From positions 2,952,874 through 3,016,873 of the forward strand of contig NZ_CP149574.1 in NCBI RefSeq assembly GCF_037890675.1: a stretch of 64,000 nt of DNA, in the 5' to 3' direction. Positions 41,252 through 49,331 of the stretch are shown here, in pieces. The stretch's first letter is position 1, and the number at the start of each line of letters is the position of its first letter. Below the pieces are notes generated by a model. That model did no database searches. It was not told where the DNA came from and saw nothing but the letters and a program-made list of their open reading frames with translations. Origin of the DNA: Methylovirgula sp. 4M-Z18. GTDB taxonomy: Bacteria; Pseudomonadota; Alphaproteobacteria; Rhizobiales; Beijerinckiaceae. The position numbers and the translations under genes are program-made.

Positions 41252-42130
41252 TCAACCCTTGGCCCAAATCACCCGATTATGGCCGCCAAGATCCTGGTGC
41301 ACCGCCGGCGCGCGAAACCCGGCAGCCTCCAGCAATGTCTTGACCGCCGGCGCCTGCAGATAGCCAATTTCGAGCGCCACGAGCCCGCCGGGCGCGAGCA
41401 GGCGCGGCAGATCGGCGGCAATGGCCCGGTAGGCGTCGAGGCCATCCCCGCCGCCGTCGAGCGCGAGGGCCGGGTCGAAGTCCCGTACCTCCCGAGAAAG
41501 ATGAAGGATTTCAGGCGTCTCAATATAGGGCGGGTTCGAGACGATGATATCGAAGCGCCCGTGCAGCGCCTGCGCCCACGACCCGCACAGGAAGGCGGCG
41601 CGTGCGCCGACCCCATTGCGCTCGGCATTCGCCCGGGCCATGCGGGCGGCCGCCGGATCGCGGTCGACGCCGACGCCGAAGGCGTGCCGCAACTCATGCA
41701 GCAAGGCGATCAGGATCGCACCGGAGCCGGTGCCCAAGTCCAGGATCCGCAACGGCCCACCTCCTGGACTTCGAGCGGCACTTTGCCGCACATCCTGCAG
41801 CACGACCTCCACCAAAGTCTCCGTATCGGCGCGCGGGTCGAGCGTCGCCGCATTGAGGCGGAAGGGTAGGCCCCAAAATTCCGCCTCGCCCAGAATGCGG
41901 GCCAGGGGCTCCTGCCTCAGCCGCCGCTCCACCAAAGCCTGCAACCGGCTTGCGGCCGCGCCAAGCGTCAGATGCGAGTCACGCTGGATCGCGTGCCGAT
42001 CGACGCCGAGCGCGTGTGCCAGCAGCAGCCGCGCCTCGAGATCCGGCATGGCGAAGTCTGCCGCGCGGAGCGTGAGCCGCAAGCGGCGCAGTGCCTCACC
42101 GCGCGACAGGGATTCGGAAAAATCGGACAT
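41252..42130 (-). CDS. prmC: Peptide chain release factor N5-glutamine methyltransferase PrmC
   Basis: The 292-residue enzyme methylates the glutamine of the GGQ motif in release factors, using SAM. The SAM loop is LRILDLGTGSGAILIALL (about 117-134) and the catalytic motif is SNPPYIE (about 186-192). The start is set at ATG 42130 (MSDFSESLSR); the frame is open further upstream but that part lies in the preceding gene. prfA, its usual partner, is absent upstream. The gene follows the dehydrogenase-DUF4166 gene by 8 bp and may depend on that promoter. Confidence 0.93.
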   Translation of the reverse strand: MSDFSESLSRGEALRRLRLTLRAADFAMPDLEARLLLAHALGVDRHAIQRDSHLTLGAAASRLQALVERRLRQEPLARILGEAEFWGLPFRLNAATLDPRADTETLVEVVLQDVRQSAARSPGGGPLRILDLGTGSGAILIALLHELRHAFGVGVDRDPAAARMARANAERNGVGARAAFLCGSWAQALHGRFDIIVSNPPYIETPEILHLSREVRDFDPALALDGGGDGLDAYRAIAADLPRLLAPGGLVALEIGYLQAPAVKTLLEAAGFRAPAVHQDLGGHNRVIWAKG

Positions 42131-42138
42131 AGGCCGCC

Positions 42139-43812
42139 TTATGTCCCATCCGGCTCCTCGGGCGCAAGCCAGCCGCGATAATGAACAAGCAACCCGACGC
42201 CGGGGAGCTCGATGCGGACATCGAAACGAAACAGGCCGGCCGCATCCTCGTATTCGCGCGCGATGGCGCGCGGCGCAAGCCACCGCGGCAAGGGCAGTGG
42301 TCCGAGGCGCGCGTCCAGGGCCGAGAAGGTCAGCGCATCCGGCGACACATCGGTCGCGATCGTGCAGGCGGCGATGCCGAACCGCTCGACGAGCGCATTG
42401 GCGGCTCCCCGCGCAAGGCTCGAGCGGACCATCTGGCCGGCAAAAGACCGCGTCCACACTTCCCCGTCCGGGCCGCGCCGCACGTGCACGCGAATGTCGA
42501 CGTCTCGCCCCGGCCCGGCAAAGCCGAGCAGCCGATGGCACACGCGCTGTATCCAGGAAGCGCCGACCTCGACATCCGCCCGGCCACGCCAGTGCGGCGG
42601 CGTGTCGGCACCGTGAAAGCGCTGGACCGCGTCAGGCAACTGCCTATAGCGCTCGCGGCCCAGCATGTCGGCAAAGAGGCAATGGGCGCCGGGTTCCAAG
42701 CCCACCTGCGTGCGGATCGCGAGCGGCGCCATCTCGGCCTCGATCGCCGTAAGATCGACCTCGCCGGCACACACCCGCGCGCCTGGAGCGAGGCGGCCGG
42801 CGAGAAGCTGCCGGACCGCCGCGACACAGGCCAAAGTCGGCACATGCGGCCCGTCGCCCTGCTCGGCCAGCAAGGACCAGGACGCTTCGACCGGCACGCT
42901 TTCTGCGTTCAACCCGCTGACGCGAACCACCATCCCGCCGCGATCCGACATCCCAAGGCGGGTGAAGCGCCGTGCCTTTTGCAGCCAGGGTGCGAGAAAC
43001 GCCCAGTCGCGCGCGAGGCCCGCCTTGCGCAAGAATGCCAGAACGGCGAGACTGTAATGCTCGATCGGCGATTCCAGCCCGGCAAAAAACGCGATGCGCC
43101 GAACGCCCGGAAATCGCGCCGACAAGAGCTCGGCATCCGCCGTCTCGACAGGGGCCACGCTTCGCGCGCCGAGCTGCGGAAAGTGCATGCGCACTTGCTG
43201 CGCCCACCCGGTCGCCGATTGCAGCCTACCGTCGCGCCATTGCGGCACAGCCTTGCCCGCGTAGCTGAGAACGGCCGCGACAACCGCCTCTCCCACGGGG
43301 CTCTTGCCACCGGGGACGATCGCGAGATCGATCGTATCGACCCGCGCCCAGCCTTTCGTCAGCGCCGCCACGACCGCGCCGGACAGCGCCGGCGTCGAAC
43401 TCGCGCCGGTCAGCGCGACGACATCTTTCGCCTGGGCCAGAGGCGCAAGCGCCGCCGCAAAGCGCAAGATGTAGGAGCGCGCATCGGCCAGATCGAGCCA
43501 ATGGGCGCCGGCTTCAACGGCCGCTCTCGCGAACGCGTAATCCGCAGTCTGGAACGGCCCCGAGGCGTCGATCACCAGCCACGGCCTGCAGTGCGCCAGC
43601 GCCCGCCCCACGTCGCCGGTGCGATCGAAAGCCTCGGATTCGATGCGTGCACCCGGTTGTACACGCCGCAAGCGGCCGGCCAAAGCCTCCGCCTTGGCGC
43701 GCGAGCGCGATGTCACGATCAGAACGATGTCGGGCAGTCGGGCCAGCTTCGCGGCAAGCCGTGCGCCGAAGACGCCGGTCGCGCCGACAAGCAGAATGCG
43801 TCTTGCGGTCAT
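42139..43812 (-). CDS. Saccharopine dehydrogenase-like NADP domain fused to DUF4166
   Basis: The 557-residue protein has an N-terminal Rossmann domain (ARRILLVGATGVFGARLAAKL, about residues 3-23; GPFQTADYAFARAAVEAGAHWLDLADARSY) like saccharopine dehydrogenases and trans-acting enoyl reductases. The C-terminal third (about 365-557) matches DUF4166 (QRFHGA, GLLVHYRGWL), which is also a free protein two genes upstream. ATG at 43812 overlaps the DCC gene stop. The pair suggests lipid or aldehyde metabolism, but no substrate is known. Confidence 0.8.
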   Translation of the reverse strand: MTARRILLVGATGVFGARLAAKLARLPDIVLIVTSRSRAKAEALAGRLRRVQPGARIESEAFDRTGDVGRALAHCRPWLVIDASGPFQTADYAFARAAVEAGAHWLDLADARSYILRFAAALAPLAQAKDVVALTGASSTPALSGAVVAALTKGWARVDTIDLAIVPGGKSPVGEAVVAAVLSYAGKAVPQWRDGRLQSATGWAQQVRMHFPQLGARSVAPVETADAELLSARFPGVRRIAFFAGLESPIEHYSLAVLAFLRKAGLARDWAFLAPWLQKARRFTRLGMSDRGGMVVRVSGLNAESVPVEASWSLLAEQGDGPHVPTLACVAAVRQLLAGRLAPGARVCAGEVDLTAIEAEMAPLAIRTQVGLEPGAHCLFADMLGRERYRQLPDAVQRFHGADTPPHWRGRADVEVGASWIQRVCHRLLGFAGPGRDVDIRVHVRRGPDGEVWTRSFAGQMVRSSLARGAANALVERFGIAACTIATDVSPDALTFSALDARLGPLPLPRWLAPRAIAREYEDAAGLFRFDVRIELPGVGLLVHYRGWLAPEEPDGT

Positions 43813-44222
43813 GGCATGTCCGGCAAGGAAAAACGGTGGCGCGATGCCGCATCCGGCGCAACGCATTGCGCGACTTGACCGAAGAGACGATAGCGATGCC
43901 GCGCCACCCAATCATAAAGCCAATCGCGCGCGACGCGCGGCACGAAGCGGACCAAGCCGACGGCACGCGCCGGCCAGCGCAAGTGAAGCGCCAGCGCGAG
44001 CACGCCATCAGACCTCGAGAAGGCCATGTTCCCTTCGACGAACAAGAATGTTGTGGGATCATCCACATCGATATGATAGCGCGCCGCAAGCACCCGCCCT
44101 TCATGCGACCGCAACCCGATGAAGCGGATGACGTGGTCGCGCTCATGCCGCAAGACGAAACGCGTGACGGCGGAGCACAAAACGCATGTGTCGTCGAAAA
44201 TGAAAAGCGGCACGCCGGTCAT
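43809..44222 (-). CDS. DCC family thiol-disulfide oxidoreductase (DUF393)
   Basis: The 137-residue protein carries the family hallmark DDTCVLC (about residues 10-16), a D-x2-C-x2-C redox motif in a thioredoxin-like fold, followed by FIGLRSHEGR and a C-terminal DWLYDWVARHRYRLFG typical of DCC1-like proteins. It overlaps both neighbours by ATGA junctions. DCC proteins often lie next to DUF4166 or cytochrome genes. It probably shuttles electrons in the cytoplasm or at the membrane for the neighbouring dehydrogenase. Confidence 0.85.
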   Translation of the reverse strand: MTGVPLFIFDDTCVLCSAVTRFVLRHERDHVIRFIGLRSHEGRVLAARYHIDVDDPTTFLFVEGNMAFSRSDGVLALALHLRWPARAVGLVRFVPRVARDWLYDWVARHRYRLFGQVAQCVAPDAASRHRFSLPDMP

Positions 44223-44875
44223 TGCCGTTCATCCCGGAAAACGCCGCTCTGCCGGATCAGCTCGCCGAATTTGGGGTGCTGCAGCACAAGCGAAAACACG
44301 AATCTGCAATCATCGAGCGGCTGGTGCACGATGGTCACGTTGCCGGGCGCCAACCAGCGCGGCCACGGCAAGCAGCGGCCGCCGAGTTGCAGAAAATAAC
44401 CGGCGCTGCGAAAGACAAGCGATTGCGCCTCGACATGCACGGTGAGATTCATGCCGATGCCATAGCCGATATATTCTTCGAGCCCCGTCTTGCCGGCAAA
44501 GCGCTTGGCCGAGTGGATGATCTGCGGAAAGCCGTTGCGGCGCGCGTAAAGCCGCGTCCAATTCTGCCCGCCCGTGCGCGTGTCTTCGGTCACCGAGACG
44601 ACGCTCGCAACACCCGTATCGCGCGAGAGCGGCAGCGGCGCACCGATCAGGCGCAACGCCTGCGCCAGACACCAGCCGAGAGAGCTGAAACGTACCTGCG
44701 TGATTTCGCCGGCATAGACATTCGTCATGCCGCCCGCCAAACGCTTGGAAAAGCGCCGGCGCACACTGAGCGGCAAGCTCGCCCAATCCTCCGCGCGCAG
44801 CAATTTGCGAAAGCGGAGATCACCGAGCTCCGGCGACACATGCAGTTTTTCAGTCCTGTTTTCGAGCGACAGCAT
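44219..44875 (-). CDS. DUF4166 domain-containing protein
   Basis: The 218-residue protein is a stand-alone DUF4166 protein, homologous to the C-terminal part of the fused dehydrogenase encoded downstream. Features include LPLSVRRRFSKRLAGG, the GMTNVYAGEI block, TRTGGQNWTRLYARRNGFPQIIHSAKRF and a C-terminal GRCLPWPRWLAPGNVTIVHQP matching PLPLPRWLAPRAIAREYED in the fusion. The fold is beta-rich and soluble. Function is unknown. It lies 11 bp after the GbsR-type regulator gene and overlaps the DCC gene. Confidence 0.8.
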   Translation of the reverse strand: MLSLENRTEKLHVSPELGDLRFRKLLRAEDWASLPLSVRRRFSKRLAGGMTNVYAGEITQVRFSSLGWCLAQALRLIGAPLPLSRDTGVASVVSVTEDTRTGGQNWTRLYARRNGFPQIIHSAKRFAGKTGLEEYIGYGIGMNLTVHVEAQSLVFRSAGYFLQLGGRCLPWPRWLAPGNVTIVHQPLDDCRFVFSLVLQHPKFGELIRQSGVFRDERQ

Positions 44876-44886
44876 TTCGCCCTCCG

Positions 44887-45444
44887 TCAGCCCTTGCCTC
44901 CCGGCAGCAGTGCCGCGATCTTCGCGCCCGCCCGCAGCAGGAGATTCAATTTGGTGCGCGGCACATGGATCATCTGGCCGTACCAGCGATCCACCGCCAC
45001 AGTGAATTCGAGCATTTTCTTCAACCGCTGCTTGGCGACGGGATGAATCGTTTCATCGTCTTCCGCCGCGCTGACGCAAGCGCGCAGCGCCGCAAGAGCG
45101 GGGTCGATTTCGCGCTCCTTGCGCCCGTGTGCGATGCGCGCGACGATCTCCCACACATCGGTTTCCGCCTCGTAATGGTCGCGCCGGTCGCCGCGCACCG
45201 GCATCCGGCGGATCAAATTCCAGGCGAGCAGTTCTTTCAGCGAATTGGACACGTTCGAGCGCGCCATGCCGAGCTGCTCGGCAATATCCTCGGCGGTGAG
45301 CGGCCGCTCGGCCAGGTAGAGAAGCGCATGAATCTGGCTGACCGAGCGGTTGACGCCCCACTGCCCGCCCATATCGCCCCATTGCAGCACGAAGCGCTCC
45401 AGAATGGGCGACAATTTGTCGGCATGTTCCGAAATTTCTGTCAT
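44887..45444 (-). CDS. GbsR/MarR-type transcriptional regulator
   Basis: The 185-residue protein matches the GbsR family of MarR-like regulators: LQWGDMGGQWGVNRSVSQIHALLYLAERPLTAEDIAEQLGMARSNVSNSLKELLAWNLIRRM (about residues 18-80) is a helix-turn-helix domain with its N-terminal arm, followed by DRRDHYEAETDVWEIVARI. The start is set at ATG 45444 (MTEISEHADK). A perfect 20-bp palindrome spans this start codon, which suggests that the protein represses its own operon. It is the first gene of the DUF4166-DCC-dehydrogenase set. Confidence 0.85.
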   Translation of the reverse strand: MTEISEHADKLSPILERFVLQWGDMGGQWGVNRSVSQIHALLYLAERPLTAEDIAEQLGMARSNVSNSLKELLAWNLIRRMPVRGDRRDHYEAETDVWEIVARIAHGRKEREIDPALAALRACVSAAEDDETIHPVAKQRLKKMLEFTVAVDRWYGQMIHVPRTKLNLLLRAGAKIAALLPGGKG

Positions 45445-45453
45445 GACAGAAAT
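45434..45453. promoter_or_regulatory. Perfect palindrome over the regulator start codon (operator)
   Basis: ATTTCTGTCATGACAGAAAT is a perfect 20-bp palindrome. The regulator's ATG (minus strand, 45444-45442) sits at its centre. Repressor bound here would block initiation, giving autoregulation of the five-gene run. No second copy was noticed in the window. Confidence 0.7.
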
Positions 45454-45507
45454 ATCAGATGAAATGGAACAAATGTCAAGGCCCGAGTGATGGGAGGCAA
45501 TGCAATC

Positions 45508-45533
45508 CCTTCTCCCCGCACGCGGGGAGAAGG
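45508..45533. repeat. Palindromic repeat C, copy 2
   Basis: Identical to 32314-32339: 12-bp arms CCTTCTCCCCGC and GCGGGGAGAAGG around AC. It sits between the regulator promoter region and the stop of the TIM-barrel gene (45546), so it may end that transcript. Confidence 0.7.
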
Positions 45534-45545
45534 GTTCGCCATCCG

Positions 45546-46229
45546 TCACGCCGCCAGCACGGCCTCCTGAATGGCCTTGAGCTGCGCCGGAAAGCCGGGG
45601 CTTGGCGCGGGAAAAGCTTCGTCGAGCGCGCAAGTGCCGATGGTGAATCCCGCTGCGCCGCAATCGAAAACCGTGTGGATGCGCTCCGGGCTGTCGATCG
45701 AGCCGGCGACGATCACCGGCTTGGGCGCGGCGGCAATCACCGCGCGCATCAGGGCCGGCACATCGCCCGCGTGCCGGTAGGCCAGAAGGTCGAGCCCCGC
45801 GACGGCTTCAAGATCGGTGAGCCGCCGCGCGCTCTCCGCGATCTCCGCGATCGAGCCTTCGAGCACGCTCGGATGGCCCACGATCCGCCCTGGGAACGGC
45901 GCATAGCGGATGCCGCTTCCCGCGATGATCGGTGCGACATCGTCGGCCCTCACCCCGCCAAGCAGCCAATCGACACCCAAATCCACCGCCGCCCGCGCCG
46001 ACCCCAATTCGTCCTCGGCCTGCAGCGACACGACTTCGAGGAACGCTTCCGCCCCGCCCGCCTGAATGGCGCGGGTCAATTCTTTCAGATCGGCTGCTGG
46101 CAGACCAATGTCCTTGAAGCCGATGTTGCGCACGCCCGCGGCAAGCGCGTCCTCGATCCGCGCGCGGGCGTCCGGCACGGTGCGATCGTGCCGCGTCGCC
46201 ATGAAGATGAAGCCGATCGATTGGGTCAT
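45546..46229 (-). CDS. TIM-barrel protein of unknown function, PdxA partner
   Basis: The 227-residue protein reads as a single (beta/alpha)8 barrel. The phosphate-binding end is visible as VIVAGSIDSPERIHTVFDCGAAGFTIGTCALDEAF (about residues 172-206), similar in shape to HisA/HisF and indole-glycerol-phosphate-type enzymes, and LDLLAYRHAGD mid-barrel. It overlaps the PdxA-family gene by 4 bp, so they act together. I do not know its reaction. The phosphate site suggests a phosphorylated sugar-acid or amino-alcohol intermediate. Confidence 0.7.
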   Translation of the reverse strand: MTQSIGFIFMATRHDRTVPDARARIEDALAAGVRNIGFKDIGLPAADLKELTRAIQAGGAEAFLEVVSLQAEDELGSARAAVDLGVDWLLGGVRADDVAPIIAGSGIRYAPFPGRIVGHPSVLEGSIAEIAESARRLTDLEAVAGLDLLAYRHAGDVPALMRAVIAAAPKPVIVAGSIDSPERIHTVFDCGAAGFTIGTCALDEAFPAPSPGFPAQLKAIQEAVLAA

Positions 46230-47236
46230 CGCGCCTCCCTTTCAGCGCGCGCGGCGCTTAATTGGTCTGCATAGCGGAGCGCCACCAGCATCGAGCGATG
46301 GTCGGCAACGCCCTTGCCGGCAATGTCGAACGCGGTGCCGTGATCCGGACTCGTCCGCACGAAAGGCAACCCGATCGTGACATTCACACCATCGGCAATG
46401 CCCATATATTTCACTGGGATCAGGCCCTGGTCGTGATATTGCGCCACCACCACATCGAATTCGCCGCGCCGCGCGCGGAAGAACACGGTGTCGCCCGGCC
46501 AGGGGCCGGACGCGTCGATCCCTTCCGCCCGCGCCGCCGCAATCGCCGGGGCAATGATATCGACATCCTCGCGCCCGAACAAACCGCCCTCACCCGCATG
46601 CGGATTGAGCCCGGCGACAGCGACCCGCGCGGCCGGCAAGCCAAGATCGCGCGCGGCGCGATGGGCCAGGCGGATCGTATCGAGTTCGCGCGCGTAGGTG
46701 ATGAGATCGCAAGCCTGGCGCACGGAAACATGGATGGTGGCGAGGACGACGCGAATCTCTTCATTCGCCAGCATCATGGCGAAATGCTCGACCCCGCTGC
46801 GCTCGGCGAGAATTTCGGTGTGTCCGGGATATTTCAGCCCGGCGAGCGACATGGCTTCCTTGTTGATCGGCGCCGTGACGAGCCCCCGGACTGCGCCCGC
46901 CAGCGTGAAATCGATGCCTTTTTGCACGTAATCATAGGCGGCCCGACCGGCGCGGGCATCGAGGATGCCGAATGGCAGGCCGTCGACCGGCGCGCCGCAC
47001 GCCAGCACCGGCATGGTTCCTGGCACGTAACGGAAATCCTGCGGCTGTGCGAGCGGCACGATGCGTACATCGGCGCCGGTCAGCGCGGCCGCCCGCTGCA
47101 GACGGGCCGGATCGCCGATGACGAAGGCCTGCGGCGGCTCCGCTTCAGCGAAACATTTGGCGACGATCTCCGGACCGATCCCGGTCGGATCGCCGGAAGA
47201 GATGGCGTGGGGAAGGATTTGGCTCATGGGCACCAT
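46226..47236 (-). CDS. PdxA-family 4-hydroxythreonine-4-phosphate dehydrogenase-like protein
   Basis: The 336-residue enzyme has the PdxA hallmarks: SSGDPTGIGPEIVAK at the start, KYPGHTEILAERSG and QYHDQGLIPVKYMG with zinc histidines, GLNPHAGEGGLFG and RTSPDHGTAFDIAGKG. PdxA proper works in vitamin B6 synthesis; PdxA2-type relatives oxidise erythronate or threonate phosphates. The partner TIM-barrel gene and a divergent LysR point to a catabolic paralogue rather than housekeeping PdxA. ATG 47236 or 47227 could be the start. No kinase for the substrate is adjacent. Confidence 0.82.
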   Translation of the reverse strand: MVPMSQILPHAISSGDPTGIGPEIVAKCFAEAEPPQAFVIGDPARLQRAAALTGADVRIVPLAQPQDFRYVPGTMPVLACGAPVDGLPFGILDARAGRAAYDYVQKGIDFTLAGAVRGLVTAPINKEAMSLAGLKYPGHTEILAERSGVEHFAMMLANEEIRVVLATIHVSVRQACDLITYARELDTIRLAHRAARDLGLPAARVAVAGLNPHAGEGGLFGREDVDIIAPAIAAARAEGIDASGPWPGDTVFFRARRGEFDVVVAQYHDQGLIPVKYMGIADGVNVTIGLPFVRTSPDHGTAFDIAGKGVADHRSMLVALRYADQLSAARAEREAR

Positions 47237-47292
47237 TGATTTGAGATATAATCAACCTTATCCTGCTGAAGCCGCAAGAAAATGAATATATC

Positions 47293-47320
47293 CTCAAGCT
47301 TCAATTGAGTATTTCTCAAT
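47293..47320. promoter_or_regulatory. LysR-type operator cluster before the PdxA/LysR divergent genes
   Basis: CTCAA-N7-TTGAG at 47293-47309 is followed by ATTGAG-N5-CTCAAT at 47304-47320, so CTCAA/TTGAG half-sites alternate. The last one covers the LysR start codon at 47319. Binding of the LysR protein would repress its own gene and control pdxA on the other side. Confidence 0.45.
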
Positions 47321-48203
47321 GACCTCCCATCTGCCGAGCATGAGCGCGCTGCGGGCCTTCGAAGCCGCGGTGCGGCTGCGCAGCGTCTCGGGCGCCGCTC
47401 AGGAATTGCGCCTGACGCCGGGCGCGATCAGCCGCGCCCTGCAGGACTTCGAGGCAGCGGCGGGCGTCACCCTGTTCGAGCGGCAGCCCCGGGCCTTGCA
47501 GCCGACCGCGGCGGCCGAGCGTCTGGCCGAGGACGTGCGGATCCTGTTCACGCGGATGGAGGGCGCCTTGGCGCGCGCCCGCAGCGCCGCGCATCAGCTG
47601 CCGGTGGTGATCTCGTGCGAGCCTTCGCTGCTGATCCGCTGGCTGATCCCCCGCCTGCCGTCGCTTCAGGATTGGCTCGGACGGCACGACATCCGCTTCG
47701 TGTCGGCCGGTGGCCCGGTGCCCTTCGCCCGCGACGGCATCGATCTCGCCCTGCGCCGGCGCGACTTCGCCATGCCCAAAACGATCATCGCCGAGCCGTT
47801 CCTCACCGAGCGGATCGGCCCAGTGTGCCGCCCGGATATTGCTGCCCAAACCGTGCCGCGCGGAGCGATGGACGAGATCGTGACGCTGCACACGCGCACT
47901 CGCGCCGATGCCTGGAACACTTGGTCACGCCAAAGCGGCACAGCGGTCCGGCCGGCGCGCGAACTCACCTTCGAACATTTCTATCTCAGCCTGCAGGCCG
48001 CTGTTGCTGGTCTTGGGTTTGCCATCGGCCCGGTCGCGCTGGTGCAGGACGATTTGCGCACCGGTACATTGGCCGCGCCGCGCGGCCTCGTCGCTGACGG
48101 CACCGATTATGTGCTGATGAGCGATGGCAACACGGCCGCAAAATTGTTCAGCAAAATGCTCGACTGGCTGCGCCGGGAAATGGCCGACACTGAGTCGATG
48201 TGA
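47319..48203 (+). CDS. LysR family transcriptional regulator (GcvA-like)
   Basis: The 294-residue regulator has the helix-turn-helix SALRAFEAAVRLRSVSGAAQELRLTPGAISRALQDFEAAAGVTLFER (about 8-54) and the GcvA-type effector domain (EPSLLIRWLIPRLPSL; GIDLALRRRDF; LSLQAAVAGLGFAIGP). It diverges from the PdxA-family gene and probably controls it, with the effector being an intermediate of that pathway. It ends 7 bp before the stop of the convergent CHAD gene. Confidence 0.88.
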   Translation: MTSHLPSMSALRAFEAAVRLRSVSGAAQELRLTPGAISRALQDFEAAAGVTLFERQPRALQPTAAAERLAEDVRILFTRMEGALARARSAAHQLPVVISCEPSLLIRWLIPRLPSLQDWLGRHDIRFVSAGGPVPFARDGIDLALRRRDFAMPKTIIAEPFLTERIGPVCRPDIAAQTVPRGAMDEIVTLHTRTRADAWNTWSRQSGTAVRPARELTFEHFYLSLQAAVAGLGFAIGPVALVQDDLRTGTLAAPRGLVADGTDYVLMSDGNTAAKLFSKMLDWLRREMADTESM

Positions 48204-48210
48204 CGCCGCC

Positions 48211-49095
48211 TCACCAGAATTTTTTCTGCGCCACCAGCTTCGCCTGCGCGGCATCAGCCATCTTGAGAAGCTTTGCATCCGAGCGCTTTTGCCGCGCCGC
48301 GACCTCGTGCCAAAGGCCGATGCTGACGTGGTCCTGCGCGGCCGCGCGATCGTTGAGATCGCCCAGCAGGACTTGCAGGCGGTTGAGACATTTGCGGAAT
48401 TGCGCCAGGCGCCGCCGGCCATTCTTGCGGCAGATGAGATCGCCGAAGAATTCGCAGGTATAGCGCAGCTTTTTCACGCGCAGCCGCACTTGATGCCGCT
48501 CGTACATATCGAGATCGAGAAGCCCACCGCATTTGCGGAAGCGCCGCCATTGCCGTTCGAACATATGCGTTACGAACGCATCAAGCGCTTCTTCTCGCGG
48601 CGTCCAATCTTCGGCGTCGACGAAGGCGAGAAGACGCGCGATATCTGTTTCGAAACGCTGCGACTGCAACATGCGGAGCGCTTTGCGCAGCGCCATCCGC
48701 TGCGCGCGCTCGAGTGCGCCGATCTCGTCTTGAAAGGCGACGGACGCACCGACGTTCTGCAGCATAACCAGAAGGACATCCAAGCTCCTGACCGCACCCA
48801 GCGTCTTGAAAATGTACTTCAGCCGCTCACGAACTTCAGCCGCTTCGGGTTGGGGGAGGATGGCTCTGAAGCAGAAGAACAACGACAGAATCTTGCGGAT
48901 CGCGACACGCATCTTATGCAACGGCTCCGCCTCGGCAGAGGTTCGCAGCGATTTGCCGTTGGCGAGCAATTGATTGACGCATTCGTGAACGAGCGCACGA
49001 AACGCCTCGCAAGGCTCCATATGCCGCGTGAGCAGCGGCGCGGATCGAGGGTCCTTCGCGCTCGGTACAACTTCAAAAGACGCGTGCTTGTCCAT
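48211..49095 (-). CDS. CHAD domain protein
   Basis: The 294-residue helical protein matches CHAD: EPLHKMRVAIRKILSLFFCFR (about residues 56-76) and MYERHQVRLRVKKLRYTCEFFGDL (about 200-222) hold the conserved histidines and basic residues that bind polyphosphate. CHAD proteins associate with polyphosphate granules or CYTH triphosphatases. No CYTH or ppk gene is adjacent, so its partner is unknown. Upstream (49156-49256) is a palindromic repeat cluster. Confidence 0.85.
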   Translation of the reverse strand: MDKHASFEVVPSAKDPRSAPLLTRHMEPCEAFRALVHECVNQLLANGKSLRTSAEAEPLHKMRVAIRKILSLFFCFRAILPQPEAAEVRERLKYIFKTLGAVRSLDVLLVMLQNVGASVAFQDEIGALERAQRMALRKALRMLQSQRFETDIARLLAFVDAEDWTPREEALDAFVTHMFERQWRRFRKCGGLLDLDMYERHQVRLRVKKLRYTCEFFGDLICRKNGRRRLAQFRKCLNRLQVLLGDLNDRAAAQDHVSIGLWHEVAARQKRSDAKLLKMADAAQAKLVAQKKFW

Positions 49096-49155
49096 CCTCC
49101 TCGCCCTGGTTTGCGGCAGATCAAATCGGACCGCACCTCAGCCCACTATGACACT

Positions 49156-49256
49156 AGAGCATTTTCCGTTCTCTCAGAATCGGAAAATGGCTCTAAATCT
49201 TTGTTCTGTCGCATTTCCTTAATCGAAAAGTCGAAAAATTTTTCTGGGAAATGCTT
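49156..49256. repeat. Palindromic repeat cluster including repeat A, copy 3
   Basis: AGAGCATTTTCCG with CGGAAAATGGCTCT forms a hairpin at 49156-49194. A diverged copy of repeat A follows at 49208-49256 (GTCGCATTTCCTTAATCGAA, then AAGTCGAAAAATTTTTCTGG). It fills most of the gap between the CHAD and HdeD-like genes. Confidence 0.6.
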
Positions 49257-49331
49257 TATTCTGCACGCGATGGACATAAAGCGCAAAAGTACGGCATCAT
49301 GGGAACAAGGATCCCACTCATGGAGACGGAA

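Noticed and set aside
41544-43878. Long plus-strand ORFs at 41544-42752 and 42181-43878
   Set aside because: They are shadows of prmC and the dehydrogenase-DUF4166 gene; their products are low-complexity Arg-rich sequences.
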